DNA of 64,000 nt, from assembly GCA_029449245.1 (NCBI GenBank), contig JANATF010000007.1, positions 1,860,001 through 1,924,000 of the forward strand, in the 5' to 3' direction. The position numbers and the translations under genes were made by a program. The notes under the pieces were generated by a model. The model was not told the origin of the DNA and did not search any database. It saw nothing but the letters and a program-made list of their open reading frames with translations. This stretch comes from Mortierella alpina (lineage: Eukaryota; Mortierellomycota; Mortierellomycetes; Mortierellales; Mortierellaceae). Below, piece after piece: positions 33,730-44,728 of this stretch. The stretch's first letter is position 1, and each line of letters opens with the position of its first letter.

Positions 33730-36068
33730 ATGCGACCCTCAGTCCAGCCAGGCGAGGCCTCTCCCGGCTCTGCACAGGCATCTTTTACGGCTCGCGAAAC
33801 AGGATCACTATCGGCACGGACATCAGCTGTGGAGGTCCAAGCTACTGGCCCAGCCGCAATCAACTTTGAGCGAAGGCTTTTTAACCATGCATCTCCGAAC
33901 CTGCTATTATCCTCAGTATCTGTACGCAGTCATGCCTCTAGTGTGCACGGCGGGCCTGCTCCTTCCGGTGGCAACAGCGTTGTCAAAGACATCTCGTTTT
34001 GGGGAGGACTGGCGCTCCTTATCTGCAACACAACCGGGCCAGGAAGCGTCACGCTGCCCCTGGTGGCCCACAGTGCTGGGTGGGTGCCCACTCTCGTGGG
34101 GTTCTTACTCATTGGTACGCTGAGCTATCTGAGCAGCATGTTCGTCTGTGAGGCGATGACCGAGGTACCAGGCAACGATCAATTCCAAGCCAATGTAAGT
34201 AGTAGACTCATTGAGTCCATCCGAAAGTATGAAGCTATACTGAAAAAGGCTCATGACTTATTCACTATTGTCACACTCCATTGTAGGTCGAGTTCTCTAA
34301 CCTGGTGCTCTGTTTTTTTGGCCGACGCTATCAAGTCCTCGTGCAGGTTGTGTGCTTCCTGGCGCTGCAGACTACGATCATTGCCTCAATCGCGATCTGC
34401 GCTCAGCTCTTTGACAATCTGTTGATCCAGATCTTTCACCGAACTTGCGGCATTCAGGTCCATCCGATCGCGGGTCTGATATGCGTGACAGAGCAGCTTG
34501 CTTCGGCCAGTCCTTTCTCCGGCGTAATGATCATGAGCACAGGCGCCCTTGTGGCCATGGTCCTGATCATACCGCTATGCCTCATGAACCTCAGCGAGAA
34601 TATTTGGCTTCAAATGGGATCCTGCATCCTAATCCTGGTGATCATGGTTCAGTGGGTTGTAATGTTTTTCGTCCACGGCATCGAGCCCGCTCGTGTTCCC
34701 GCCTTCGGGCCGGATATATCTCAGACATTTGGCTCGATCCTCTTCAACTACGCGTTCATCACTGCGATTCCTTCATGGGCGAACGCCAAGCAGCCCAAGG
34801 TCTCAGCTCACAAGACTGTGGGGACATCTGTGACGACAATGACATGCCTCTTCGTTCTGGTGTCAATTCTGGGAGGAATGGCATATGATATTCCTGCCAA
34901 CTCATCCCTTGTCCAGGCCATCAACTCCGCGCCCGATTCTACGATCTTGTCCAAGATTGCAGGGTACACTTTCCCCATTGCGGCTTTGATCACCTCGATT
35001 CCGGTCAATATGATCGTCGTTCGGTACAACTTGATCCAGTCGGGAACATGTAGAAAGAAGTGGGCCAACGCGTTGTCGGGTGGCCTGCCATGGTTTTTTG
35101 CAATTCCAGGGATGACTGGATCGAGCCTACCACAGGCAGTCAACTGGTGCTCACTTTTTTTGGTCTCGGCAGCCAACTTTGTGATCCCGTTCGTGCTCTA
35201 CATCTACTCCAAGCGGCACAAGGAGAAGCTGAGGCGACTGGCCGATATCGAAGTCGAGCAGATAGAGAGGTTGAGCCGGGAAGCTACCAGATCGTCAGGG
35301 CATGTGGATCAAATTTCATTGACCGGTAAAATTGGTGCAGGAGGTTGGAAGAAACCATTTTTTTGGTCCAGACGCTCAAAGTCCTGCGGAGGACAGATCC
35401 AGACGCCAACAATCTCAGAGGAGGAGAACGACGAAAAGGCGATCTCCTTTGTCGTGCACGGCCAGCGGACTGCTGACGATGTGGAACCAGAAACCGGTGA
35501 TTTCAAGGAGACAGCTGAAGCTGAGGGCAGTTCAGTTCAGAATCGAGAGAGCCATGATAAGGAGCAGGAACCTGGAGATCGCATGCTTAGAAGCGGCACT
35601 TGCATTACAGCTGCGTCTTCCTATTCCAAAAGTCACAACAGGACGGTACACCCGCTCCGTGGCACACACTCGGACACCATCATTGCGCCACCATTTCTTG
35701 GTGGCAACAACTACATCATACCAGGATTCATCTCGTCTCGCGTCCCTGTGTCGTCTTCACGCTCGAGTTCTCAGCTGGAATTGCAGCGGTCGCGGTCTGA
35801 AGAGCCTGCTCTGGATTCCCACGCCGCCCTTGGCGAAACTGGTTTGCGGGCTTCCGACGATCGATTGCCGGAGCATGATAGGGAGCTGGACACGCTTTGG
35901 AGTCTGAAGGCTATCCCGCAGTGGTTCCCCGCCTCGGGACTCGCAGTCGCTTGGGGCGCGTTGACGATATTGCTGATCGGCATTATTGCAACCATCATGT
36001 TCGTATTAAGTGCTTATTTTCTTGTCTGCTATTGGTGGAATGAGCTCTTGTCAGAGGATATGTGTTAA
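33730..36068 (+). CDS. Amino-acid transporter of the AAAP/APC type
   Basis: Exons 33730-34194 and 34287-36068 give 748 residues. The first membrane segment follows a hydrophilic N terminus and reads FWGGLALLICNTTGPGSVTL, with the unwound-helix Gly-Pro-Gly typical of APC-fold carriers. About ten segments follow. A hydrophilic loop of about 230 residues, rich in Ser, Glu and Arg (with IEVEQIERLSREA), then separates the core from one last membrane helix near the C terminus (ALTILLIGIIATIMFVLSAY). The substrate is not predictable. An AATAAA lies at 36200-36205, 132 bases after the stop and close to the convergent gene. Confidence 0.8.
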
Positions 36069-36199
36069 CTCTCTTTTCTCTGCCTGACATTGCGTCCTTG
36101 GTTTAGAATCAAGTTCGTCCAGTTGGCTTGAAAGCAGCAGCACTGGACTCGTCGACTCGCCAAGCACGCAACTTACTTGGATTATTCTTTTTACTCGGC

Positions 36200-36205
36200 A
36201 ATAAA
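36200..36205 (+). terminator. Poly(A) signal AATAAA for the amino-acid transporter
   Basis: Canonical signal in the 159-base gap between two convergent genes. Confidence 0.6.
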
Positions 36206-36227
36206 TAGGGTGCTAATTTCTTTTTAT

Positions 36228-37406
36228 TTACAAGCAACCACGGCGCCATGCTTCTGGCATCTCGCCGTTCAGGTTTCTATATAGATCAGAACGGGAATCT
36301 GAGCTACCGATGCTACTAATAGTGATAGAGCTGGCGGTCGTGACAGAGTCAGCCGTATCGAAACACGCAAATGAGCAGTCGGAATGTGTCAGGAATGGGT
36401 TGTAAACGAACGGTGGCAACGCCGGTTCAAGCACCTCCACTCTATAGGCGTAGTGATACTCTGGAGGTGGGTGCGAATACCGATGCTCTTGCAGACTGCT
36501 TCGTTGCTGGCTCAGGTCGTACTCAGTTGACGCTTCTTCATCGTCATCGTCATCATAGTCATTGTCACTTTCGTTGTTTCCATCAACATCAATCTCGTCA
36601 TGGTCGTCATCGTGCACTCGCACAATCTCCTCCGACCAGACCTCTCTCGAAGAGTCCATGGACGCCTTGATCAATCGATCTGTACGGTCCTTCGACCAGT
36701 GCCCGTGCTTGCGGTTGCTCTCTCGACTTTGAAATTCTTTGGCTCGGTAGGCGCTGTAGATCTCGACCAGGACAAGTAACACCCACATGACCGTCAAAGC
36801 CGAGCGAGCGCGCAATACTGCGCAGTTCTGGGCCCAGTTGTCCTCTGTTCGTAAGGATCCGCCTTGTCTGATCTGGCAAACATAGATTGCCCACCCCTGG
36901 ATTCGTTCCAGCGCAAAGCAGAATTCGGCGATGGGGCTAAACAGAGCAAACGCCATGCTGACGGTGCTGAACAGGACACGGCAGAAGGTATGAAGACTGC
37001 AGAGGCGATTTGGTAACTGGATCCGCTTCCAGAGAAGCATTGACATCAACGATATGACCATGATATCTGGAACGAGGCGGAACACCAAGAGAGAGAAAAA
37101 CGAGGGTTGGCTGTTTTGGTCGGGTTGAGGTGCAGTGAAGGGTAGACCGTGAGGAAGATGGGGACGATATAGTAAGAGATGTACAGCCATGATGTCCAAG
37201 ATCAGGCACACCGAGGATATGACAAGGATAATCCAGCGCACGATGTTCAGGTGCGTTGTTGAGGGGCATGCGCGCTTGAACGGAGCTGTCGATGACGATG
37301 ACTGTATGAATGATTGTTTTGTTGGAGTGTTAACCGGAAATGAAGGAGGCAATTGCGATACGGATAAGGTGAGATGTGCACATGGTGGGGTTAATAGTGA
37401 AGCCAT
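36228..37406 (-). CDS. Four-helix membrane protein of unknown function with acidic C-terminal region
   Basis: A single exon of 392 residues from the ATG at 37406. Four hydrophobic segments are clear: IVRWIILVISSVCLILDIMA, a second around LVFRLVPDIMVISLMSMLLW, a third around VLFSTVSMAFALFSPIAEF, and ALTVMWVLLVLVEIYSAY. After them come a basic region, an acidic tract (DYDDDDDEE) and a Ser/Thr-rich tail. A TATA box stands about 90 bases upstream, which supports the start. I do not recognise a family. It could be a stress or signalling membrane protein restricted to related fungi. Confidence 0.7.
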   Translation of the reverse strand: MASLLTPPCAHLTLSVSQLPPSFPVNTPTKQSFIQSSSSTAPFKRACPSTTHLNIVRWIILVISSVCLILDIMAVHLLLYRPHLPHGLPFTAPQPDQNSQPSFFSLLVFRLVPDIMVISLMSMLLWKRIQLPNRLCSLHTFCRVLFSTVSMAFALFSPIAEFCFALERIQGWAIYVCQIRQGGSLRTEDNWAQNCAVLRARSALTVMWVLLVLVEIYSAYRAKEFQSRESNRKHGHWSKDRTDRLIKASMDSSREVWSEEIVRVHDDDHDEIDVDGNNESDNDYDDDDDEEASTEYDLSQQRSSLQEHRYSHPPPEYHYAYRVEVLEPALPPFVYNPFLTHSDCSFACFDTADSVTTASSITISSIGSSDSRSDLYRNLNGEMPEAWRRGCL

Positions 37407-37491
37407 TGAGGGTTGCGGAGATGCTAGACGAAGGATCGCTTTCAATAAGTGAGTCGTGCTACCAATATGCAGGAATAAGAAACCACGCAGG

Positions 37492-37502
37492 CCTTTTTAT
37501 AC
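37492..37502 (-). promoter_or_regulatory. TATA box of the four-helix membrane protein gene
   Basis: The minus strand reads GTATAAAAAGG 86-96 bases before the start codon. Confidence 0.6.
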
Positions 37503-38479
37503 GAATCAGGCACCGGTGGACTGCGGGCTGTATGAAGGCCCCCTCGACCGCTGGAGTACTCGACTCTAGGCCCACCGGTAACTCTCCTTGGTTCTCCATG
37601 GCTGATCCCATTCACCTCCAACCCCTAAGGAACGGCTTGCGAGGATATATCGAGTTTCCGGGAACGAGGAGATGCTAAAAAAAATACCCCAATGGACAAA
37701 AGGTATTCGCAGGCTCAGTCCGTTCCTCCCTCACACCCTCCTTCGATTTCATTTCAAACTGAACGCGACCTAGGCGACCAGTCAAAGAGCCTCGAACGCA
37801 AAACTGGATTCCCCTTTCTTTTGTCGTTTGAACACTCTAGGATTCATGTCCTGCTGCAAACGCCCTCTGTGCATGGCTTACGAGCAGCAGGCCTTTGGCT
37901 GTCTCCGTCGAAGGGGAACAAGGCAACAAGGAGAAAAGGGGCGCGTCGGGGAGCGGTGCCTGGAACATTCAAACTTGGATGCCTCTTCAGAAGAGAAGAG
38001 TAAAGAGCACCTACTCCTGGCTCTCTTTTTATTTTTGCCACGTTTTTTCTGCTGCAATGTAAGAACCAAGAAAGGGGTTAGAAGATGGAGCGTCCTGAAT
38101 GGTCCGATCTTGCTGCTCTTTGGAAGGATGTTTGTTGCCCCCTCTTCTCCAGGTCACGCTGATGGGTTGGTTGGTTGTCTGGGCTCTTCAAGGAGACGGA
38201 CACACTGTGGCCCGAGACCACAATGTGCAAGACCAAAAGTCCTGTTTTTTCATCTCTTTCGGCAGGCTTGGGACATGCTGATCGAGATATGGTGTTGTCC
38301 ACGCGTTCGCTTTCAGTTGAAGGACTTGCAAAGTGGGTTGGTTCAATCGATGAGGCGAGATTTATTTACAGAAAAGAAAATGCTTGGGCATACCACTCGT
38401 GCAAGCGGTTGCGATGCGTGTGGTTATCGAAATGGTTCAAAAGGATATGGTAATGATATAGTAGTGGTATGTGAAAAAA
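37503..38479. other. Intergenic region
   Basis: About 980 bases between the minus-strand membrane-protein gene and the 3' end of the minus-strand zinc-finger gene. Only short, compositionally odd frames occur. No feature is supported. Confidence 0.5.
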
Positions 38480-40630
38480 CTAAACCTTTTTAGGGCCACC
38501 CCTCAGCTTTTTCAGTGGTCCCTCATCAAAATCCTCCAACTTGATATCCGCCTTGGAGTCTTCCTCCTCCTCCTCCTCCTCCTCCTCTTCATCTTCTTCA
38601 TCCTCGTCACATCCTTCCTCGGCTTCTACAAGGCGATCTAGCATTTCCTCCGACAGCCCGTTCATTCCCTTGGCCCGATCAATCTCCTTCTTGAGCTCCG
38701 TCGAAATTTTCTTACCCATACGGCTCATGACCTCGTCCAAGGGTTTGGCACGATAAGAACTAATCTCACAGTGGACCTCGGTTCCGTTCAACGTCTTGAT
38801 TTGTCCAATGCGGCCCACGGTCCTACAGATTGAGTCCATGGGCGACAGATTGATATGCCTCGTCACGGCATCTCGGCGAGAAAGATTCGATTTGCACCCG
38901 ATGCAACACCAAAGCAGCTTTTTATGAATGGATTCCACATGCCGCACCAAAACAGCCGGCCCCGCAAAGCACTGTGAACACGTTGGGCATCGATGCGTCG
39001 TGGTGGACGAGCCGTTCGTCGTTGAGGCAGACGTGAGTGGACCCGATGGCGATGACGAGGCTACGGCCGAGTCTCGAGCGATGGACGCGCGTCTCTGCCT
39101 TGCGGCAGTGTTGGACTGGATGGAGGAGGTGGACGATTTACGGGAATGGGCCAACTTGGTGGGATAGGGATCAGAGCTGGACCGACTTTCAGTTGAATGT
39201 CGGTCATTTGATTTCATTGAGTGCGATTGATGGTGATGAGGATGATGAGGGTGATGCTGTTGGTGAGTGAACAAAGGTGATGTGGCACGAGAGGAGCCAT
39301 TGCTGTTGATATCGGTTGCAGAGAATGATAGGCAGGGGGATTGGGACGCGAAAGAAGGCGTGGAAGCACCTGAGGGGAGGCAAGACTCGACGGGTGACAC
39401 GACACCCCAGGTAAAACTCTGGGGGTGCATCATGCCTGCTGTGGCTGTGTGAGAGGGTGAAAAGAGGGTGTGCATGCCTGAGGGATCGTCTCGAGAGGCG
39501 TTTGGGATGATCGCTGGGTGTGTGGTGGGCGAGGTGCTGATGTGCAGGTGCTGCTGGTGTGCCTTGCGCATCTTTGGTCTACGGTGACCCTGCTTCGGCA
39601 CAAATGATTGCGGATCATACGCCAGAAGATGACGGTGCTCCTGTTGCTGCTGAAGTTGCTGCTGCTGCTGCTGCTGCTGCTGGTGCAGATACAACATGTC
39701 GAAGCTGGTGCTGTGAGAGTTGTTGGCCCATGCGATAGGGGCGGGAATTGAATTCAATGGGAATGGGCCGGTCGGCGATGCAAATCGGTCGTTCCATGAA
39801 TGACAAGGTGAGGGAGCGAGAGCATTGCTCTGATGAGGATTGCTGCTATCGCTGCACGTAACCCCTTGAAATCCATTGGCTGAGAGCGGAGTGTGAGACG
39901 GCGTGGGATCGTGCGGGCTGCTGCTTGCGAAGCCCGTGTGCTGATGTTGCTGATATTGCTGCTGCTGCTGCAGGTGTAGATGATCAATAGGGTGATGTGG
40001 AAATGGCTGTTGCTGACTGTGGTGCTGTTGCTGGTCTGTGGGGACATATGCATAGTTCTGTTGGGTCATCAGAAACTGTGCAGCACCAGGTGCGGGCGGG
40101 GATGATGTCGCTACAGTGGTGTTTACACCAGAAGAGGATAGTGCCAGAGAAGAGGTGCTGGAATTCATGCTGGAGGATGAACACGACGATGAGAGTTGAG
40201 ATGCTTTGGCATCGCTACTGCCCAGTAATAGAGGCGATGACATAAGTTGGTTGAAAGCAAAGAGAGCAGGGGCTGAAGCTCTGCGACGACACTCCAAGGC
40301 ATCGTCATATTCGCCTTGCAATTTTGGTTTGCTGGTGTAAGTGTAGTTGTTGTTGCAATTGTAGTTTTGTTGAAACATGGCTTCGCCTGCCAGCTGCTCC
40401 AAGGCTATGGATTCTGCGACGTTAGGCACCCCCTGGTGTTTCCTAGCGTGAGAGATGTCGATAAACTGAGGAAGGCAGGAGATGCTGTTGGCCATGCCAT
40501 TGCTTCCATAGAGGACGCTGGCAGTGAAGTCGCCACCGCTGTTTTCGATTGCCATGGGCGAGTCGATGCTATGAGCACCATAGTTGACCTGATATTCAAC
40601 GGGCGCGCTGTTGTGGCAACTGTTGAACAT
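38480..40630 (-). CDS. Large C2H2/C2HC zinc-finger transcription factor
   Basis: A single exon of 716 residues. The first 530 residues are low-complexity (Gln, His, Ser, Pro) with poly-Gln and His runs, typical of activation regions. Near residue 545 is a C2H2 finger, HRCPTCSQCFAGPAVLVRH. It is followed at once by a second finger in which the last His is replaced by Cys: C-x2-C-x12-H-x8-C, containing NLSRRDAVTRH. The C terminus has an acidic block of Glu (about 22 acidic residues) and ends in a basic KKLRGGPKKV. Probably a nuclear DNA-binding regulator. The finger layout matches the gene at 44729-46180. Confidence 0.85.
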   Translation of the reverse strand: MFNSCHNSAPVEYQVNYGAHSIDSPMAIENSGGDFTASVLYGSNGMANSISCLPQFIDISHARKHQGVPNVAESIALEQLAGEAMFQQNYNCNNNYTYTSKPKLQGEYDDALECRRRASAPALFAFNQLMSSPLLLGSSDAKASQLSSSCSSSSMNSSTSSLALSSSGVNTTVATSSPPAPGAAQFLMTQQNYAYVPTDQQQHHSQQQPFPHHPIDHLHLQQQQQYQQHQHTGFASSSPHDPTPSHTPLSANGFQGVTCSDSSNPHQSNALAPSPCHSWNDRFASPTGPFPLNSIPAPIAWANNSHSTSFDMLYLHQQQQQQQQQLQQQQEHRHLLAYDPQSFVPKQGHRRPKMRKAHQQHLHISTSPTTHPAIIPNASRDDPSGMHTLFSPSHTATAGMMHPQSFTWGVVSPVESCLPSGASTPSFASQSPCLSFSATDINSNGSSRATSPLFTHQQHHPHHPHHHQSHSMKSNDRHSTESRSSSDPYPTKLAHSRKSSTSSIQSNTAARQRRASIARDSAVASSSPSGPLTSASTTNGSSTTTHRCPTCSQCFAGPAVLVRHVESIHKKLLWCCIGCKSNLSRRDAVTRHINLSPMDSICRTVGRIGQIKTLNGTEVHCEISSYRAKPLDEVMSRMGKKISTELKKEIDRAKGMNGLSEEMLDRLVEAEEGCDEDEEDEEEEEEEEEEDSKADIKLEDFDEGPLKKLRGGPKKV
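38562..38600 (-). repeat. Trinucleotide tract encoding the acidic Glu run
   Basis: A TCC/TTC tract on the plus strand encodes consecutive Glu residues in the minus-strand zinc-finger protein. Likely length-variable. Confidence 0.8.
39640..39690 (-). repeat. CAG-type tract encoding poly-Gln
   Basis: CTG repeats on the plus strand encode a run of Gln in the zinc-finger protein; a smaller one lies near 39955. Confidence 0.8.
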
Positions 40631-40944
40631 TCTGGCTGTGAAGGGCGGAAAGGAGGAGCGATTCGGATTCGATCTCGGGATAGGGTAGGATAGTAAGAAA
40701 AAAACACGAAACGCTCCTTATTTTGTTGGGAAGGCGATTGCAGGCGACGCGGCAGACTTTTCGTGGAGGAGGAGGGGCCAAGGGCAAAGCCATGAGTCAG
40801 TTGAATGAGCAGGAACTCGAGGTGCTGATCGAGGATAGCAGAGGATGGTTCGATGACGGAGAGTGAAGGAGAGTGAAGGAGGGGAGGAAGAAACTAAAGA
40901 AAAAAAATAAAAAAAAGAGAGAAAGTGGGACCAAGAACGAAACG

Positions 40945-40953
40945 GCTTTATAC
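40945..40953 (-). promoter_or_regulatory. TATA-like element of the zinc-finger gene at 38480-40630
   Basis: The minus strand reads GTATAAAGC about 315 bases before the start codon, implying a long 5' UTR. Confidence 0.45.
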
Positions 40954-43900
40954 TGGTTAAGCGTCTTGCCCTGTGTGATACGGTATGACCAAAGACCTTA
41001 GTACAAACCTAAGAGCCATGGCCATCTCAATCGCAAGAGTTCCTCGGCACTACTGTATTTCTTGTTATATTTCTGGTGTGTTATTGAGTGGCCATTCAGT
41101 ACGTGACGGAGCGAGAGATAGAGAGAGAGAGGCAGAGAGAATTGTCGGCAGCGGCAACAGCATCAACAACAACAACAATTGACGGAAACCGACTGTACCA
41201 GTGTATTTCTTGGCCATGACACACAGGCATAATCCATCTGCCCTATTCAAACATTCTCGCCTGAGATGTGCAAAGAAGTTGCTGTATGATAAACAAGTTG
41301 TAACAGTAAAAGAAAATACAGATTCTCCATTGTAGTTCGACATTCAATACAATGCCGTTTTGGCTAACGCCTAAAGGCGATGTAGTTGTGAACTAGTCTC
41401 CTAGCTTTGCTCTCGACACGCTCGGTCCACTCGATCTTCAAGCAATTGAGCAACCTCATTCTTTCTCTATTCTCAGGAGAGCTACGTCGTTGACAAGGCG
41501 AAGGCCAATTGGAAAAAACAAAAACCACTCCTCGTGGTGGTCATAGCCAATCGACATCGCCGCATACTCATGGAAGCAACTCAGCAGCACACCTTGTGTT
41601 CTTAAAAAACCATCCATCTCGCTTCGTCGTGGCTCAACGGACCAGCCACATTCCTACCACAGAGATGTGAACATGGAGATTGTCCAACAAAGATGGCAAG
41701 TCGCCGTTTTCTTCTCATGCTTTGCGTCACACGCGCCACACTCACTCTCCAATTCCACACTGGCGATCGCTGTGCTTCGTCGATCGCACGTTAGCGACAC
41801 GTAGATTAGCTCAGCCGTAGGCTCTTTGAAAGCAAGCTGGAAGCAACCGCGTGCGTACCGGCTTTAAAAGATAAAATGTACTTTCTCGCCCTTCGATTTT
41901 TCTCTGCCTCCTTTCAACGCTCAATGTATGACATCTCTAGCCTGCTTACCCTATACTATTCCATCTCAAACGCTGAATAGGGCTGTTTCCAAGTAGTATT
42001 CTCACGCATCTCCACCACGATCGACCAGATAATTAGCAACAAAAAAAGTGCTCCTCAGACGCGTTTCACAGCAATTTTGTGGACGCGTCCCTCTGGCATA
42101 CTGTGCATGGAGTAAACATAAGCAGCTCCTCCACCATAGGCCGACATGGTCAATGACAGCCCACCCAAAATCTTGCCTCTTTTTTCTTCCTCTTGGGGCG
42201 TGGGGCATTCTTTAGTAGGCCAATATAAAAGCGGTGTTGTTACACAAAAAGTTCGTTCCCTCGCCATTGTCATGCTCTCGCTCAGTCTTTTCTCTTTATT
42301 ATTTCCAAGTGTATTGTCCCCAGGGTCTGCAGGAGTAACAAACGGCGGAATACGCACCTTCGCACGATCGGAAAGCACCGACGGACTGTTTTTTTTTGTC
42401 TTTTTGCTGAAGCACTGCAGACACCCAGTGCATGAAGTGAATAACTGCTCAAGGGTTCGACTCCAACCAAGTTCCCAAAGCCGCTCACAGAGAACGATGA
42501 TTCTATTGTTGGTTCATTTACTTTGTGTTCTCGCCCAAGGCACAACAAAGCACAGAGCACTTTCATACTCTGAGACTGTACGCTGGTCCCTCCTCCTCCC
42601 CTTTGCGTTCACCCCTTTCTCTCTCTCTCTTTCTCGGCATGACCATCCCCAAATGCTGGGTTATGGTAGAACCTATAGGATGGCTACAATCACGCTCCCA
42701 AATCTGTGTTTTTTTTCTTTTCTTTTTCCTTGATCCATCCAAAGCGTGTGCGATGCCCCACCTTTTGCCATTGTTCATGCAAAATAAGGGGTGGGGGAGA
42801 AACCTCACCACCTGGCCAGCAACAGGACCTTCTTGGGCGTTTAGTTCAAAAACCTGTCGTTGAACGACCGGGGTATCAACAGCCAATGCATATCTGTTGG
42901 ACTTTCCAACCTCCATATGTTACCTTTCCGTCGTAATGCGAACCGCACCGGCCAAAGGCGAAGTCAGAAGGAAAAAAACGCACGCGCTCGCATTAAGAGT
43001 TGAATTGTCCAATCATTTCTTCAGTTCCGAACCGTTCTTCTAAAGCGTTCATCCATGCGCTGTTCACATCATTGCCTCGCCTTTTTCCTAGAATACGTCA
43101 AAGCTTTCCTCATGCTAGCATCGTCGAGAAACCATTGGCATGGATAGTTACTGATAGGAAACAGGCATGCTCTTGGCTAACACATGCCCAACACAGTAGA
43201 AACACCCACCAAAAAGAAATCCCGTTTATGCGAACAGGCGCCCATTTTGCTAGCTAAAAAGAGGGAGGGGTGGGTAATAACAGAAGATACGCTCCCTCGG
43301 GTTGCCTTCTCCGCTTACAACCTTTGTACTCAAGGGGACACGATAAATATGTACCCCTAGTTCATGTCATGGACAGGGGCAGACACAAAGATTGAAGATC
43401 CACCAGGGGTCCATTATCAGAATATGGTTTTCCCATTGTAGAAGTAAACACAATATCCCGCAGATAAGTCTGATTGCTGAAGAGTTCGAGGCCTGTTTTC
43501 TCTTTTTCATCGCCATCCTTTGCGAGCGGGGGACAGATTTACTGGAATCACAGTTCACGGAATAACACCCCCCTTTTTGGCTTGTCCGCTGCCATGCGGT
43601 CTCATGCGCATCGTTCAGTGACCAAGAACAATGCTTTACCGCGCTTCGGCTGTGAATGGAAAAGATAGAATAGCACGCCCTAGTTTGTGGGAACACGCAA
43701 TGGTGCAAGGACAGCCATCGTTCCCATCGCATCGCTTTCCTATCAAATGTAATACCGTGTCGTCCAATTGCAACTCAGCTCTTCCAAGTTGGAAGCAATG
43801 TCCCTGCCTTCCGGCGAACCCTATACAGTCAGGCACAAATGCTGTGCATATAGTACCAGACCCAAGTACATGGAAGTGAGTTAGGTGTTAGGGGAAGAGA

Positions 43901-44728
43901 CCAATAGCTCGACTGATCACCCCCTTTTACTACGCTAGTCTTGTGCCACCTACACAGTCTTAAGGCCTGGCCGCAAGTTGAGTGTTGAACACAGAGCATT
44001 CAAAAGCATGATGACCTCTTCGTGGTACATGCGCTTGTCATCAAACAACTCGTTTTGAAGACCTAGGCAGATGGCCTTTACCCCTTTCAAATGCATATCT
44101 TTCAAAACACCATCGTGCATTGGCATGCTGGAAGCAACCCCTATTGTTTTTCGGCCTGTTGTGTTCCGTTCTTTGCACGCGGTCGAATGCTTCTGCCGTC
44201 CTATTGTGTTGACGTCGTGTTGTACATTTTCTTTAGAAGGACCAGATGAAACTGCTGTTACCTCTGTCTGTGTACTTCCACCTACGGCAGCATGTGAATG
44301 GAGAGTTCTTGACGTGGATTGTCACTTTGTCACTACAGCACTTCTCGACAGCAAGACCTGAGGAGGTTCTCAAACATAAACAAAGAAGGTTGTCCTACTG
44401 AACTTAAAAAGTCGCGTCGCGTAATGACCTTTGACAGACGATCAATAACCCCTATGTGTATTCCCCAATGCCGTCTTTAGCTACAACCCCGACGAGAACA
44501 GAGTGCCGCCATGGCACTCGAGTTCATATGAGGCGGAAGATAAAGCAACTAAACTAACAATCCTTATACAGCACATGAGCATTGGCCAGGCAAAGGGTAG
44601 TATAACGATCGCTTTAATATACAATCCACTTCTAGCAATAAAAAAAACAATCTATGGATACGATGACATGGGAGCATGGAAAGAAAGCGGCAGCAGAGAA
44701 AGGAAGAGAAAAAAATATTATACAACTA
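40954..44728. other. Long gene-poor region between two zinc-finger genes
   Basis: About 3.8 kb with no supported gene. It contains a GA-rich run (41105-41140), CT-rich runs near 42610-42640, and a 30-residue minus-strand frame ending at 42055 that is weakly protein-like. The size fits an extended upstream regulatory region for the gene at 38480-40630. Confidence 0.5.

Noticed and set aside
42450-42475. tRNA-like B box (GGTTCGACTCC)
   Set aside because: The flanking bases do not form a T-stem and no A box or acceptor stem is found at the right distance.
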